Below the pieces are notes generated by a model. The model searched no databases and was not told the DNA's origin. It was given only the letters and a program-made list of their open reading frames with translations. A stretch of 52,018 bases of DNA from positions 1-52,018 of the forward strand of contig JAJQIH010000003.1 in the NCBI GenBank assembly GCA_021199305.1, given 5' to 3'. This document shows, piece by piece, positions 1-7,980 of this stretch; within the stretch, counting starts at the first letter, position 1, and each line of letters starts with the position of its first letter. Source of the stretch: Ruminococcus sp. (lineage in GTDB: Bacteria > Bacillota > Clostridia > Oscillospirales > Ruminococcaceae). A program made the translations under genes and the position numbers.

Positions 1-911
<911 letters not shown>

Positions 912-1355
912 TTTCTATATTATCCAAAAGTTTACTCTTGGTTAATACCTGACCAGATTACTCTAGCTTCTTCCTCATTTTATTTCAGTCTGTTTCGCTC
1001 AGACCATTACTATCATTCCTTAATTCTCTCAAGGAATCTCAAGGGTTTCTTTTTCGTGTTTCAATATTGTTCAATTTTCAAGGTACGTTACACCCTTCAA
1101 CAACCTTCCGCCGTTTTTCGAGTGCTTGACTATTATATCACACCTCCTACCCCTTGTCAAGCGGTTTTGCGAAATTTTTTGGGGTTTGTGTGTTTTTTTA
1201 TTTTCAGGCCCTTAATTTTGGAATTTACTGGGCAATTTGCACAAAATTCGCCCTGATTTGAGCCTGTTTTGCCCTACGTAATAGTTATTCTATGCATAAT
1301 TTTCAAAATATGTGCCACCATAAGAATATCAAATTTTTTTGCTCGGAGGTAATCT
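912..1355 (-). other. rRNA leader and promoter region, no protein gene
   Basis: This 444-base stretch between the 16S 5' end and the SleB-like gene holds no credible coding sequence. On the minus strand it contains the rRNA promoter (1132-1160) and then about 220 bases of leader, including a segment around 1067-1087 that reads ACCTTGAAAATTGAAC, a type of sequence common in clostridial rRNA leaders. The reading frames here lack ribosome binding sites. The plus strand from about 1261 on is the 5' region of the next gene, where I see no clear vegetative promoter. Confidence 0.8.
1132..1160 (-). promoter_or_regulatory. rRNA operon promoter, consensus sigma-A type
   Basis: On the minus strand TTGACA (1155-1160) is followed after exactly 17 bases by TATAAT (1132-1137). 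Both hexamers match the consensus perfectly. It lies about 220 bases before the 16S 5' end and points toward it. Confidence 0.88.
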
Positions 1356-1847
1356 ATGAAAACTCGAATTGCTGCACTTTTAACAGCTCTTACAATAACC
1401 TTTGCGGCTCTTGCAACCGTTTCCTTTATACCAGGCTCGTCTGCTGAAGATTCAACCTATACAGCTCTGGCGGCTGGTGCTATTCCGGACGCTACCGAAT
1501 CCAACATCTATCTGCTTGCAAGAATTATTTCCGCAGAAGCCAGAGGCGAGCCATATACCGGTCAGGTTGCAGTTGGTGCCGTTATATTAAATAGGATAAA
1601 GCACCCCTCCTTCCCCGATACCCTTTCAGGTGTCATATATCAAGAGGGTGCCTTCACCGCAATCGTTGACGGACAGTTTAACGAGCCTATCTCTGATTCG
1701 GCTTACGACGCCGCAAGAGACGCTTTGAACGGATGGGACCCGACAGGCGGCGCTATATACTATTATAACCCTTCCAAAACCTCGAACGCTTTTATGCACG
1801 CAAGACCTATTATCGTCACAATCGGCGAGCATCGCTTCTGTTCATAA
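1356..1847 (+). CDS. SleB-like cell wall hydrolase (spore cortex-lytic family), secreted
   Basis: A 163-residue protein. Residues 1-30 form a signal peptide with a basic start and a long hydrophobic core. The rest is one Hydrolase_2 (SleB/CwlJ) domain, recognisable by the ISAEARGEPYTGQVAVGAV motif, which carries the conserved Glu of the family, by the LNR motif and by the GGAIYYYNP motif. SleB proteins cleave muramic-delta-lactam-containing cortex peptidoglycan during germination. This copy has no N-terminal peptidoglycan-binding domain, so it is a short form. A GGAGG ribosome site sits 8 bases before the ATG. The gene is monocistronic, with a terminator about 130 bases downstream. It could also be a vegetative peptidoglycan hydrolase of the same fold. 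Confidence 0.88.
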   Translation: MKTRIAALLTALTITFAALATVSFIPGSSAEDSTYTALAAGAIPDATESNIYLLARIISAEARGEPYTGQVAVGAVILNRIKHPSFPDTLSGVIYQEGAFTAIVDGQFNEPISDSAYDAARDALNGWDPTGGAIYYYNPSKTSNAFMHARPIIVTIGEHRFCS

Positions 1848-1977
1848 GATTTTAACTTTTGAGGTTACTTCACCTTTTTGATCGAACAGGCTGCCCTTTT
1901 TCACTAAAAAGCAATAAATCATTATTTGTGCTCGCTTCATATTCCCGACAGATTATTTCTTTTTTAGCTAATTCACA

Positions 1978-2028
1978 AAGTCGGAGTCTCGCTCTATATT
2001 ATAGAGAGAACTTCCGACTTATTTTTTT
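1978..2028 (+). terminator. intrinsic terminator after the SleB-like gene
   Basis: Outer stem AAGTCGGA (1978-1985) pairs with TCCGACTT (2013-2020). An inner stem CTCTATA/TATAGAG lies within. The hairpin is followed by a run of seven T (2022-2028). Confidence 0.85.
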
Positions 2029-2030
2029 AC

Positions 2031-2059
2031 TTGACTTTTTCTACTTTTTTTATTATAAT
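2031..2059 (+). promoter_or_regulatory. promoter P1 upstream of the two-component operon
   Basis: TTGACT (2031-2036), 17-base spacer, TATAAT (2054-2059). It would give a leader of about 150 bases before the response regulator start at 2220. It starts only 3 bases after the preceding terminator. It could instead drive a short untranslated RNA. Confidence 0.65.
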
Positions 2060-2142
2060 GGACAATAAATAAGCCGAAATCTGTCATTAGTTACAAAAAT
2101 TCGGAATTTTTGCAGAAATTACTATGAATTCGGTAAAGGATT

Positions 2143-2174
2143 TTTAGGTTTATTTAAAGTACGCATTGTATACT
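2143..2174 (+). promoter_or_regulatory. promoter P2 with CiaR-like direct repeat (possible autoregulation)
   Basis: TTTAG (2143-2147) and TTAAA (2154-2158) are 11 bases apart start to start. Ten bases after the second repeat lies a -10 element TATACT (2169-2174). The same arrangement, with the same 10-base distance and the same TATACT hexamer, is found upstream of htrA at 4269-4300. The upstream half-site here is a poor match, so this is a weaker call than the htrA one. Confidence 0.45.
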
Positions 2175-2219
2175 ACTATAAAAGCTATGGTTGTACTATG
2201 GTAAAAAGGAGGAATAACT

Positions 2220-2900
2220 ATGAGACTGCTTCTTGCAGAAGACGAACAGGCATTATCAAAGGCGCTTGGAACTATACTTGAGCGTAACCGTTATTCGGTT
2301 GACAGGGTATTTGACGGAGAAACCGCTCTTGAATATCTCGAAACCGACAATTACGACGGTGTAATCTTAGATGTTATGATGCCTAAGGTTGACGGAATTA
2401 CCGTTTTAAAGACTATACGTGAAAAGGGAAATCTTGTTCCGGTACTGCTTCTGACTGCTAAGTCAGAAACTGACGACAAGGTTTTAGGACTTGACGCTGG
2501 AGCTAACGACTATCTCACAAAGCCGTTCAGCATTCCTGAGCTGATGGCAAGAATCCGTGCAATGACAAGAGCACAGATGGCACAGGGAAGCTCAAAGCTT
2601 ACGATTGGAAACACTACCCTGGACAGAGCTACATATGAGCTATCCTCACCAAAGGGAAACTTCCGTTTAACAAACAAGGAATTCCAGCTTCTTGAGCTTC
2701 TTATGATGAACCCTAACAAGGTCATTCCTACAGAACGTGTAATGGAAAGAGTCTGGGGATTTGACAGCGATTCTGAAATCAATGTTGTTTGGGTATACAT
2801 TTCCTATTTGCGTAAAAAGCTTTCAGCTCTGCACTCTAACATTCAGATCAAAGCTATCAGAAATGTAGGCTACTCTTTGGAGAAGAGAGAGGATGCTTAA
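2220..2900 (+). CDS. OmpR/PhoB-family response regulator
   Basis: A 226-residue regulator with an N-terminal receiver domain (about 1-115) and a C-terminal winged-helix DNA-binding domain (about 125-222). The acidic pocket is LLAEDE at the N-terminus, the phosphoacceptor is Asp51 in LDVMMPKVDG, and the switch Lys is in LTKPF. AAAAGGAGG lies 8 bases before the ATG. Its last codons overlap the histidine kinase by 8 bases, a normal coupling in such pairs. It most likely responds to an envelope signal, because the next transcription unit is an HtrA protease whose promoter carries a repeat also seen before this gene. The exact subfamily (CiaR, ArlR or VanR-like) cannot be decided by reading. Confidence 0.93.
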   Translation: MRLLLAEDEQALSKALGTILERNRYSVDRVFDGETALEYLETDNYDGVILDVMMPKVDGITVLKTIREKGNLVPVLLLTAKSETDDKVLGLDAGANDYLTKPFSIPELMARIRAMTRAQMAQGSSKLTIGNTTLDRATYELSSPKGNFRLTNKEFQLLELLMMNPNKVIPTERVMERVWGFDSDSEINVVWVYISYLRKKLSALHSNIQIKAIRNVGYSLEKREDA

Positions 2901-4137
2901 AAAGCTCCGCATTAAGATTGTTTTTGCGGCAATGCTTTCGCTTTTCATCGTTTTAGCAATTATAGTATGCGCTATTTCGTTTTTCAACTACCGTAATATT
3001 GTTTCTGACGCTGATGAAACTCTTGCTATCCTTGTGGATAACGACGGTAGCTTTCCTGATTCTGATATGGGAAATCCAGCAAATGATAAGGAATCTCCGA
3101 AAAAGAACAACGATCCCGGCTCGCTTGAGCTTCCTTATGAATCGAGATATTTTTCGGTTTTCTTTACTGCTGACGGAAATGTAGCTTCTACAAATACTAT
3201 AAAAATAGCTGCTGTCGATACCAATTCGGCAATCGCCTACGCCAGAGAGGTTTTAGACTCTGGCAAAGAAGAAGGCTTTAAAGACGACTATAGATACATA
3301 GTATACCGCTCTGACGATGAAACTCACATTATATTTTTAGACTGTGGGCGAAAGCTCAGCTCACTCTACTCGTTCATTTTAACTGCAGTTGGCGTTTCCG
3401 CCGCAGGTCTTATAGCTGTTATGCTGCTATTGATATTCCTGTCAGGGCGTATAGTAAAGCCGTTTGCTCAAAACTACGAAAAGCAAAAGCGCTTTATCAC
3501 CGACGCAGGCCACGAGCTTAAAACTCCGCTTACTATAATTGACGCTGACGCACAGATTCTTCAGATGGATTTTGGCGACAGCGAATGGCTTTCGGATATT
3601 CAGAATCAGACTAGCCGATTAGCGGAGCTTACAAACAATCTTATACTCCTCTCACGAGCAGAGGAAGCGCAGACTGATGAAGAAATGATTGAATTTCCGC
3701 TGTCTGACGTTGCGGAGGAAATAGCTGAGAGCTTTAAAGCTCCTGCCAAAGCGCACGGAAAAATACTTGATGTGCAAATTCAGCCGATGGTTTCAATGGT
3801 CGGCGACGAAAGAGCCATTCGCAGGCTTATAACAATCCTTATGGATAATGCGAACAAGTATTCTGACGACAACGGAAAAATTGCGATAACGCTTGAAAAG
3901 CAAAAGAACATAATCCGACTGAACGTTTTTAACACAGCGGAATTTGTTTCTAAAGAAAGTCTGCCGCATCTGTTCGACCGCTTTTACCGCGCGGACGAAT
4001 CGAGAAATTCACAAACAGGCGGTCACGGCTTGGGACTTTCTATCGCTTCGGCAATAGTTGCCACACACAAGGGAAAGATTTCGGCTTCTACACAGGACGA
4101 AAAATCCCTGCTGATTACCGTTTCATTTACAGCTTAA
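2893..4137 (+). CDS. sensor histidine kinase
   Basis: A 414-residue membrane kinase paired with the preceding regulator. One membrane segment lies at about residues 7-29, an extracytoplasmic sensor region of about 120 residues follows, and a second membrane segment lies at about 157-182. The dimerisation helix has the phospho-acceptor His in the HELKTP motif, followed by the ATPase domain with N box (DNANKYS), F-type box (LFDRFYR) and G box (GGHGLGLSIA). No separate HAMP domain is obvious. The gene ends just before a terminator at 4141-4188. The signal sensed is unknown; by analogy with CiaH and related kinases it may be cell-envelope state. Confidence 0.92.
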   Translation: MLKKLRIKIVFAAMLSLFIVLAIIVCAISFFNYRNIVSDADETLAILVDNDGSFPDSDMGNPANDKESPKKNNDPGSLELPYESRYFSVFFTADGNVASTNTIKIAAVDTNSAIAYAREVLDSGKEEGFKDDYRYIVYRSDDETHIIFLDCGRKLSSLYSFILTAVGVSAAGLIAVMLLLIFLSGRIVKPFAQNYEKQKRFITDAGHELKTPLTIIDADAQILQMDFGDSEWLSDIQNQTSRLAELTNNLILLSRAEEAQTDEEMIEFPLSDVAEEIAESFKAPAKAHGKILDVQIQPMVSMVGDERAIRRLITILMDNANKYSDDNGKIAITLEKQKNIIRLNVFNTAEFVSKESLPHLFDRFYRADESRNSQTGGHGLGLSIASAIVATHKGKISASTQDEKSLLITVSFTA

Positions 4138-4140
4138 AAA

Positions 4141-4188
4141 AGAGTCTTGCATTGAGATTTTTATCTCTTTGCAGGACTTTTATTTTTT
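4141..4188 (+). terminator. intrinsic terminator after the histidine kinase
   Basis: AGTCTTGCA (4143-4151) pairs with TGCAGGACT (4170-4178), with one G-U pair. An inner GAGAT/ATCTC pair lies within, and a T-rich tract follows to 4188. Confidence 0.8.
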
Positions 4189-4267
4189 GCATTTTTGCTC
4201 CTATGAAAGCTTATTTAATCTACTTTTCACCAAACTTTTACAATATTTAGCTTTGCTTAAGGCGTTA

Positions 4268-4300
4268 TTTAAAGTTGAGTTAAGATTTGCGTTTTATACT
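4268..4300 (+). promoter_or_regulatory. htrA promoter with CiaR-box-like direct repeat
   Basis: TTAAA (4269-4273) and TTAAG (4280-4284) form an 11-base-period direct repeat, close to the pneumococcal CiaR box NTTAAG-N5-WTTAAG. A further TTAAG lies at 4257-4261. Ten bases after the last repeat is TATACT (4295-4300), a good -10 element, while no good -35 is present, as expected of an activator-dependent promoter. In streptococci the CiaR regulator controls htrA. Binding by the adjacent regulator is inference. Confidence 0.55.
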
Positions 4301-4350
4301 TTACTCACAAAAGAAAAACAACTATCGTTCACTTGAAAGGAGTAGATATT

Positions 4351-5313
4351 ATGTATAACGAAAACGAATACCAATCAATTTATCAACCAGGCGAGGTAGT
4401 ATATCAGCAAGCACCGATGCCCGCTCCACGACCCCAAAAGAAGCGTAAGAAAAAAGGCGGCTTCAAGAGAATATTAACACTGGTTGTAAGCGCCGCTATT
4501 TTCGGCGGTGTCGCAGGAGGCGCATTTTACGGAGTAAATAATTATCTTTCAGACTCCGTGACAACTACCACAAGCGGCTCAGACAGCTCTATATCCCTTC
4601 AATCGACGTCGTATTCTTCGACAGATTCCACAAGTCAGTCGCTTGACGTTACGGGTATAGCTTCTTCGGGACTTCCGTCAGTTGTAGCAGTTACAAACAT
4701 TTCCGTTCAGGAGGTTGACAACTACTTTGGTATGTTCGGAAGAAACGGACGCAGTCAGACAGAAACCACAGAAACTACAAGCTGCGGCTCAGGAGTAATA
4801 ATTTATTCCGACGACTCGTATTTATATATGGTAACAAACTACCATGTAATTGAGGATGCTACTACCCTTTCGGTTACCTTTGCTGACGACGAAACCTACG
4901 AAGCGAGCCTTTACGGCTACAACGAGGACAGCGACATAGCGCTTCTTACTGTTGGTATGTCAGAGCTTTCATCCGATACAATTTCTCAGATTGCAGTAGC
5001 TACCTGTGGAGATTCGGATTCACTTTTAGTTGGCGAACAGGTAGTCGCAATAGGAAACGCTTTAGGCTATGGTCAATCGGTTACAACAGGAATAGTAAGC
5101 GCCGTTGACAGAACAATAAGCGACGGCACAACCTCGCAGACCTACATTCAGACTACTGCCGCTATAAATCCTGGAAACAGCGGCGGAGCGTTATTTAATA
5201 TGGACGGCGAGCTTGTTGGAATAAGCACGGCTAAAATTTCCTCAACAGATGTTGAAGGAATGGGTTACGCAATACCGATTTCTACAGTTCTGGAAACTAT
5301 CGATACATTTTAA
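4351..5313 (+). CDS. htrA: HtrA/DegP-like serine protease without PDZ domain, membrane-anchored
   Basis: A 320-residue S1C-family protease. The ATG at 4351 is chosen because the ribosome site GGAGT lies 7 bases upstream, inside a longer frame that opens with TTG at 4333. A Lys/Arg-rich stretch (about 27-37) precedes one membrane segment (about 39-60), then a Ser/Thr-rich linker, then the trypsin-like domain. The triad is visible as His165 (TNYHVIED), Asp195 (DSDIALL) and Ser277 (NPGNSGGALF). The protein stops right after the protease domain and lacks the C-terminal PDZ domain usual in HtrA. It should degrade misfolded proteins at the outer face of the membrane. The next gene follows after 32 bases, so it may head an operon. 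Confidence 0.92.
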   Translation: MYNENEYQSIYQPGEVVYQQAPMPAPRPQKKRKKKGGFKRILTLVVSAAIFGGVAGGAFYGVNNYLSDSVTTTTSGSDSSISLQSTSYSSTDSTSQSLDVTGIASSGLPSVVAVTNISVQEVDNYFGMFGRNGRSQTETTETTSCGSGVIIYSDDSYLYMVTNYHVIEDATTLSVTFADDETYEASLYGYNEDSDIALLTVGMSELSSDTISQIAVATCGDSDSLLVGEQVVAIGNALGYGQSVTTGIVSAVDRTISDGTTSQTYIQTTAAINPGNSGGALFNMDGELVGISTAKISSTDVEGMGYAIPISTVLETIDTF

Positions 5314-5345
5314 CTTGCTGCACTTGGCTTAAAGTGAGGTGAAAA

Positions 5346-6389
5346 ATGAAAAACAAATGGATTGCGCTGATTCCGGCGTACCAACCAGCACCGCTGATGC
5401 TGGCGCTTTTAGAAAAGGTAAAAAGAAGCGGCTTTGAAATTGTCGTTGTAAATGACGGAAGCGACAAAAGTGCCGACGAGCTGTTTTCAAGAGCCAAAGA
5501 GTACGCAACAGTTTTGACTCACCCTGAAAATCTTGGAAAGGGGCGAGCAATAAAGACAGGTTTAAAATATATAATCACGCATTTTTCACCCGACTGTACT
5601 ATTGTAACTATGGACGCTGACGGTCAGCATACAGAATCAGACGCTGAGAATATTTGTAAAATTGCGGACGAACACCCCGACTGGCTGGTTTTAGGAAGCA
5701 GAATGCTAAAGGAAAATGTTCCGCTCAGAAGTCAGTTCGGAAACTCGGTTACAAGGCTTGTTTACAGATTATCAACAGGCGTTAAGCTTCACGACACGCA
5801 AACGGGTCTTCGGGCATTCAGCCTTTCATTGGCAAAGCGGCTTGTTGAAATTCCAGGCGAGCGTTACGAGTATGAGATGAACGTACTGCTTTACTGTCCA
5901 AAGGAAGAAATACCTGTTTTTGAGCACGGGATTGAAACGATATACATCAACGGAAATTCAGATTCGCACTTTGATACCATAAAGGATTCATACCGAATTT
6001 ACAAGGAAATTTTAAAGTTTTCCGCTTCGTCGTTTTTTAGCTTTTTAATAGATTATATCCTGTTCAGCATTTTAAGCCTTATAACTTCAGGAATTACCGC
6101 TTCTGTTACCATCTCAAATATCGGCGCAAGAGTAATAAGCTCCAGCGTTAATTACACGCTTAACAAGCGGCTTGTCTTCAAAAACCGTGAAAGCGTTGCA
6201 AAAACCGCACTTCAATACTTTGCGTTAGCTGCGGCAATTTTAGCAGGCAACACGCTTGTGCTTAATTTCCTGACCGATTATCTGAGCTTAAACAGATATA
6301 TAGCGAAGCTTATCACAGAGCTTTTGTTTTTCATAATAAGCTGGCTGGTTCAGCGGCTTGTAATCTTCCGCAAAAAAGAAGAAAGCTAA
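5346..6389 (+). CDS. GT2 glycosyltransferase fused to GtrA-like membrane domain
   Basis: A 347-residue two-domain protein. Residues 5-210 form a GT2 domain of the dolichol-phosphate mannosyltransferase kind, with ALIPAYQP at the start, VVNDGSDK, the acidic MDADGQH motif that binds the metal and nucleotide sugar, and HDTQTGLRAF. Residues 220-340 contain about four membrane helices typical of GtrA, a presumed polyprenyl-phosphate-sugar flippase, with the motif VNYTLNKRLVF. GT2 and GtrA are often separate neighbouring genes, so this protein probably makes and flips an undecaprenyl-phosphate sugar for surface glycosylation. GAGGTG precedes the ATG. The substrate sugar is unknown. Confidence 0.88.
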   Translation: MKNKWIALIPAYQPAPLMLALLEKVKRSGFEIVVVNDGSDKSADELFSRAKEYATVLTHPENLGKGRAIKTGLKYIITHFSPDCTIVTMDADGQHTESDAENICKIADEHPDWLVLGSRMLKENVPLRSQFGNSVTRLVYRLSTGVKLHDTQTGLRAFSLSLAKRLVEIPGERYEYEMNVLLYCPKEEIPVFEHGIETIYINGNSDSHFDTIKDSYRIYKEILKFSASSFFSFLIDYILFSILSLITSGITASVTISNIGARVISSSVNYTLNKRLVFKNRESVAKTALQYFALAAAILAGNTLVLNFLTDYLSLNRYIAKLITELLFFIISWLVQRLVIFRKKEES

Positions 6390-6413
6390 GCTACACCGAA
6401 AGGGGATTTTTAT

Positions 6414-7376
6414 ATGTTTTTTCGCCGTCACTGGTGGGCGTTGATTTACAGCCTTCTTTTGATTGCCTTTACAATTTATATTGCAATGAATACCTTTGTG
6501 GTAAGCGAGGTTTATACTGTTGTCACAGACGACAGCAGCAGTCAGGTACAATCCGCCACTACAACCACCACGCAAAGCGATGATGCAGATTCAACCACCG
6601 AAGCTTCAACCGAAAGCGAAAGCGAAGATGAAGACTCAGGCACAACAGTTACTGAAAGCTCATACAGCGACGAAAATATCACAATTACGATTACCGAATA
6701 CAGAGAAAACGATACCAGCATTTATGTCGCAGATGTTGTGCTTGCGTCGGCTGAATATTTAAAAACTGCCTTTGCTCAAAGCGCTTACGGCAAAAACGTC
6801 ACCGAGAAAACGTCAAGTATTGCCGAAGGTGTTGGCGCTATTTTAGCTATAAATGGCGATTATTACGGCTCTCAGGAAAATGGATACGTTCTCAGAAACG
6901 GCGTAATTTACAGAGATACTGCTTCCTCTGACGCTGAGGATCTGGTAATTTATTCAGACGGCGACTTCGGAATTGTTTCAGAAAGCGAGGTTACAGCAGA
7001 CGAGCTGCTTGAAAGCGGCGCCGAGCAGGTATTGTCTTTCGGCCCTGCCCTTGTGGTTGACGGCGAGGTTTCAGTTTCTGAAGGCGAGGAGGTTGGAAAG
7101 GCGAAAGCGAGCAATCCTCGGACTGCGATTGGAATAATCGACTCGCTTCACTACGTATTTGTAGTTTCCGACGGAAGGACAAGCGAAAGCGCAGGTCTTT
7201 CACTTTCTGAGCTTGCTGAATTTATGCAGGGCCTTGGCGTTACTACAGCTTATAATCTTGACGGCGGCGGCTCGTCAACAATGTACTTTAACGGAGAGGT
7301 TATAAACAACCCCACTACCAACGGAAAGAAAATCAAGGAGAGGAGCGTGAGCGACATTGTATACATCGGATACTGA
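6414..7376 (+). CDS. phosphodiester glycosidase-domain (NAGPA-like) membrane-anchored protein
   Basis: A 320-residue protein with one N-terminal membrane segment (about 8-28), a Ser/Thr/Glu-rich low-complexity linker (about 40-82), and a C-terminal domain of the NAGPA family (formerly DUF2233). Family hallmarks are AINGDYYG, the SFGPALVVDGE stretch, NPRTAIGI and the YNLDGGGSSTMYFNGEVINNP end. In mammals NAGPA removes GlcNAc from a phosphodiester, and bacterial relatives act on glycosyl phosphodiesters of envelope polymers or remain uncharacterised. It lies 24 bases after the GT2-GtrA gene, with AAAGGGG before the ATG, and overlaps the next gene, so it probably acts in the same surface-sugar pathway. 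Confidence 0.87.
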   Translation: MFFRRHWWALIYSLLLIAFTIYIAMNTFVVSEVYTVVTDDSSSQVQSATTTTTQSDDADSTTEASTESESEDEDSGTTVTESSYSDENITITITEYRENDTSIYVADVVLASAEYLKTAFAQSAYGKNVTEKTSSIAEGVGAILAINGDYYGSQENGYVLRNGVIYRDTASSDAEDLVIYSDGDFGIVSESEVTADELLESGAEQVLSFGPALVVDGEVSVSEGEEVGKAKASNPRTAIGIIDSLHYVFVVSDGRTSESAGLSLSELAEFMQGLGVTTAYNLDGGGSSTMYFNGEVINNPTTNGKKIKERSVSDIVYIGY

Positions 7377-7773
7377 TCGCAAAATAGCGGCAAAAACAAG
7401 CCTTATCTACCTTATCATATCGCTTGTGTGTGTTTTATTTGGCGCTGTATATGAATACTTCAGTCACGAGGTGTATTCCTATTATATGCTTTACGCCTTT
7501 ATGATTCCGCTTGTCGGCGGCACGCTGGTTTACCTTTGTATCTTCCTGTCACGCCTGCCTGTACCTGAGAAAGCTTCGTTTAACCTTTACAATTCAGGAA
7601 TTGCAGCGCTCTGCGTTGGCTGTATTTTTAACGGAGTGCTTGAAATTTACGGTACAACAAACAGTCTTATCTCAGTCTATTGGCTTGCAGGCGTAATACT
7701 TGTCTTTCTGGGAGTTATAGTTTATCTTTTTGAAATAAGGGGAAGTATAGCAAGTTCTGCGAAAGAGAAATAA
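7357..7773 (+). CDS. small membrane protein of unknown function
   Basis: A 138-residue hydrophobic protein with four predicted membrane helices (about 13-33, 39-62, 77-98 and 104-126) and a short charged C-terminus. I do not recognise a family. The best start is TTG at 7357, which overlaps the end of the glycosidase gene by 20 bases and has AGGAG 11 bases upstream (7340-7344); no better start is seen before the first helix. It is the last gene of the htrA-GT2-glycosidase unit, ahead of a terminator. Function is not inferable beyond a likely membrane role in the same envelope pathway. Confidence 0.7.
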   Translation: MYTSDTDRKIAAKTSLIYLIISLVCVLFGAVYEYFSHEVYSYYMLYAFMIPLVGGTLVYLCIFLSRLPVPEKASFNLYNSGIAALCVGCIFNGVLEIYGTTNSLISVYWLAGVILVFLGVIVYLFEIRGSIASSAKEK

Positions 7774-7807
7774 GGCTGATAGCTTATAAACAGAAAACTA
7801 CAAGAGT

Positions 7808-7846
7808 AAAAAAATCCCGACCAATTTATGGCTGGGATTTTTCATT
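7808..7846 (+). terminator. putative terminator after the small membrane protein
   Basis: AAAAATCCC (7810-7818) pairs with GGGATTTTT (7834-7842), and an extra CC/GG pair lies near the loop. The T-run is part of the stem, and A-rich sequence on the other side makes it usable in both directions. Confidence 0.6.
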
Positions 7847-7980
7847 CTTAAAACTTTACACAAAGATAGTTCAAACTTTACTGCTGTGTGATAGTAGATA
7901 GAATTTGCCTACCGTATAATTTAAGTGTTGGAAAATAAATCTATAGTGGATTTGTTAAAAAAATCATACGGAGGTAAGTT

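Larger units (their letters stand above)
1848..2219 (+). other. intergenic region: terminator then two promoters for the two-component operon
   Basis: No gene is supported in this 372-base gap. It holds a terminator (1978-2028), a near-consensus promoter right after it (2031-2059), a small AT-rich inverted repeat around 2095-2111, and a second promoter-like element with a direct repeat (2143-2174) before the response regulator. The 69-residue frame at 1859-2068 runs through the terminator hairpin and has no ribosome site. Confidence 0.7.

Noticed and set aside
1859..2068. 69-codon frame between the SleB-like gene and the response regulator
   Set aside because: It crosses the terminator hairpin and the next promoter and lacks a ribosome site.
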